Shown here: positions 23,340 to 23,511 of the stretch, piece by piece
Layout of the letters: each line of letters begins with the position of its first letter
Position numbering within the stretch: the stretch's first letter is position 1
Origin: an uncultured Sutterella sp.
GTDB taxonomy: Bacteria; Pseudomonadota; Gammaproteobacteria; Burkholderiales; Burkholderiaceae_F
Assembly (NCBI GenBank): GCA_900542195.1
Contig: UQNA01000045.1
Location: 1-23,511, forward strand
DNA: 23,511 nucleotides
Direction: 5' to 3'
Translations under genes and position numbers: made by a program
Notes under the pieces: generated by a model
Told to the model about the DNA's origin: nothing
The model's input: the letters and a program-made list of their open reading frames with translations, nothing else
Database searches by the model: none

Positions 23340-23511
23340 AATTCTTCGAAACAGATAAAACTGCATTAAAAGCACCGAAATTTTCGAAAAATTATCTCCT
23401 TGACTGGATACGACTCAGAAAAATTCTCAGTTCCTTTTTCGGAAAGGGCAAGACCTCGGCGGTGAACAAGCCCATTTCCTTATCTTAGATTTATTGTTTT
23501 TCCAGTTTTAA
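23340..23511. other. AT-rich non-coding flank, possible CRISPR leader
   Basis: No credible gene is seen. The only open frame reaching the right edge on the plus strand (about 35 codons ending TAA 23509-23511) has no start codon and no motif. The sequence contains A/T runs such as GAAATTTTCGAAAAATTATC. I looked for an anti-repeat that would mark a tracrRNA and did not find one. If the array reads on the minus strand, this is where a leader would lie. Confidence 0.4.

Noticed and set aside
23409..23511. Transposase-like coding end at the right edge
   Set aside because: The frame of about 35 codons has no start codon and no DDE or other motif. The TAA at the very edge looks incidental.

Overview
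The window is one continuous block of plus-strand genes for an F-type (MPF-F) conjugative type IV secretion system, followed by a short CRISPR-like repeat array. The genes are tightly packed. Many adjacent pairs overlap by ATGA or have gaps of a few bases, so the block probably works as one operon or a few nested ones. The wide leader before the pilin gene is the main break. No relaxase, oriT, replication gene, integrase or entry-exclusion gene is visible, so the element continues outside the window and could be a plasmid or an integrative conjugative element (ICE). The host is a Gram-negative bacterium, shown by outer-membrane lipoprotein TraV, secretin-like TraK and periplasmic disulfide proteins. 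Base composition and protein character suggest a gut betaproteobacterium such as a Sutterellaceae member, but this is a low-confidence guess.

Layout: 1-149 is the tail of an unidentified gene. 146-2730 holds the TraD coupling ATPase and a DUF4400-like membrane partner, as in SXT/R391-type ICEs. 2754-3239 is a lytic transglycosylase. 3240-3346 is a structured leader, followed by pilin gene traA, a strong hairpin directly after its stop codon, and then traL-traE-traK-traB, a DsbC-like protein, traV and traC. 10787-14204 holds trbI, an S26 peptidase of TrhF/TraF type, traW, traU and trbC. 14206-17798 encodes two consecutive secreted cysteine-rich proteins that together look like TraN. 17817-22989 holds traF (thioredoxin fold), traH and traG. 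22990-23511 has no credible gene. It holds four 37-bp repeats separated by 33-35-bp unique segments and, touching the last repeat, a 12-bp-stem inverted repeat.

How the parts fit: TraD brings DNA to the channel. TraC powers assembly of the pilus from TraA, which is processed by signal peptidase and perhaps by the S26 enzyme. TraV, TraK and TraB form the envelope-spanning core, with TraL and TraE in the inner membrane. TraW, TraU, TrbC, TrbI, TraF and TraH extend and retract the pilus. TraN and TraG stabilise mating pairs. DsbC-like and TraF-like proteins probably handle the many disulfides of TraU, TraN and TraH.

Most unusual points: the mini-CRISPR array beside traG; TraN divided between two signal-peptide proteins, the second with a four-fold cysteine module of about 113 residues; a CXXS active site in the DsbC-like protein; a long hairpin just after the pilin stop codon; and a gene order mixing F-plasmid and SXT/H-plasmid traits.
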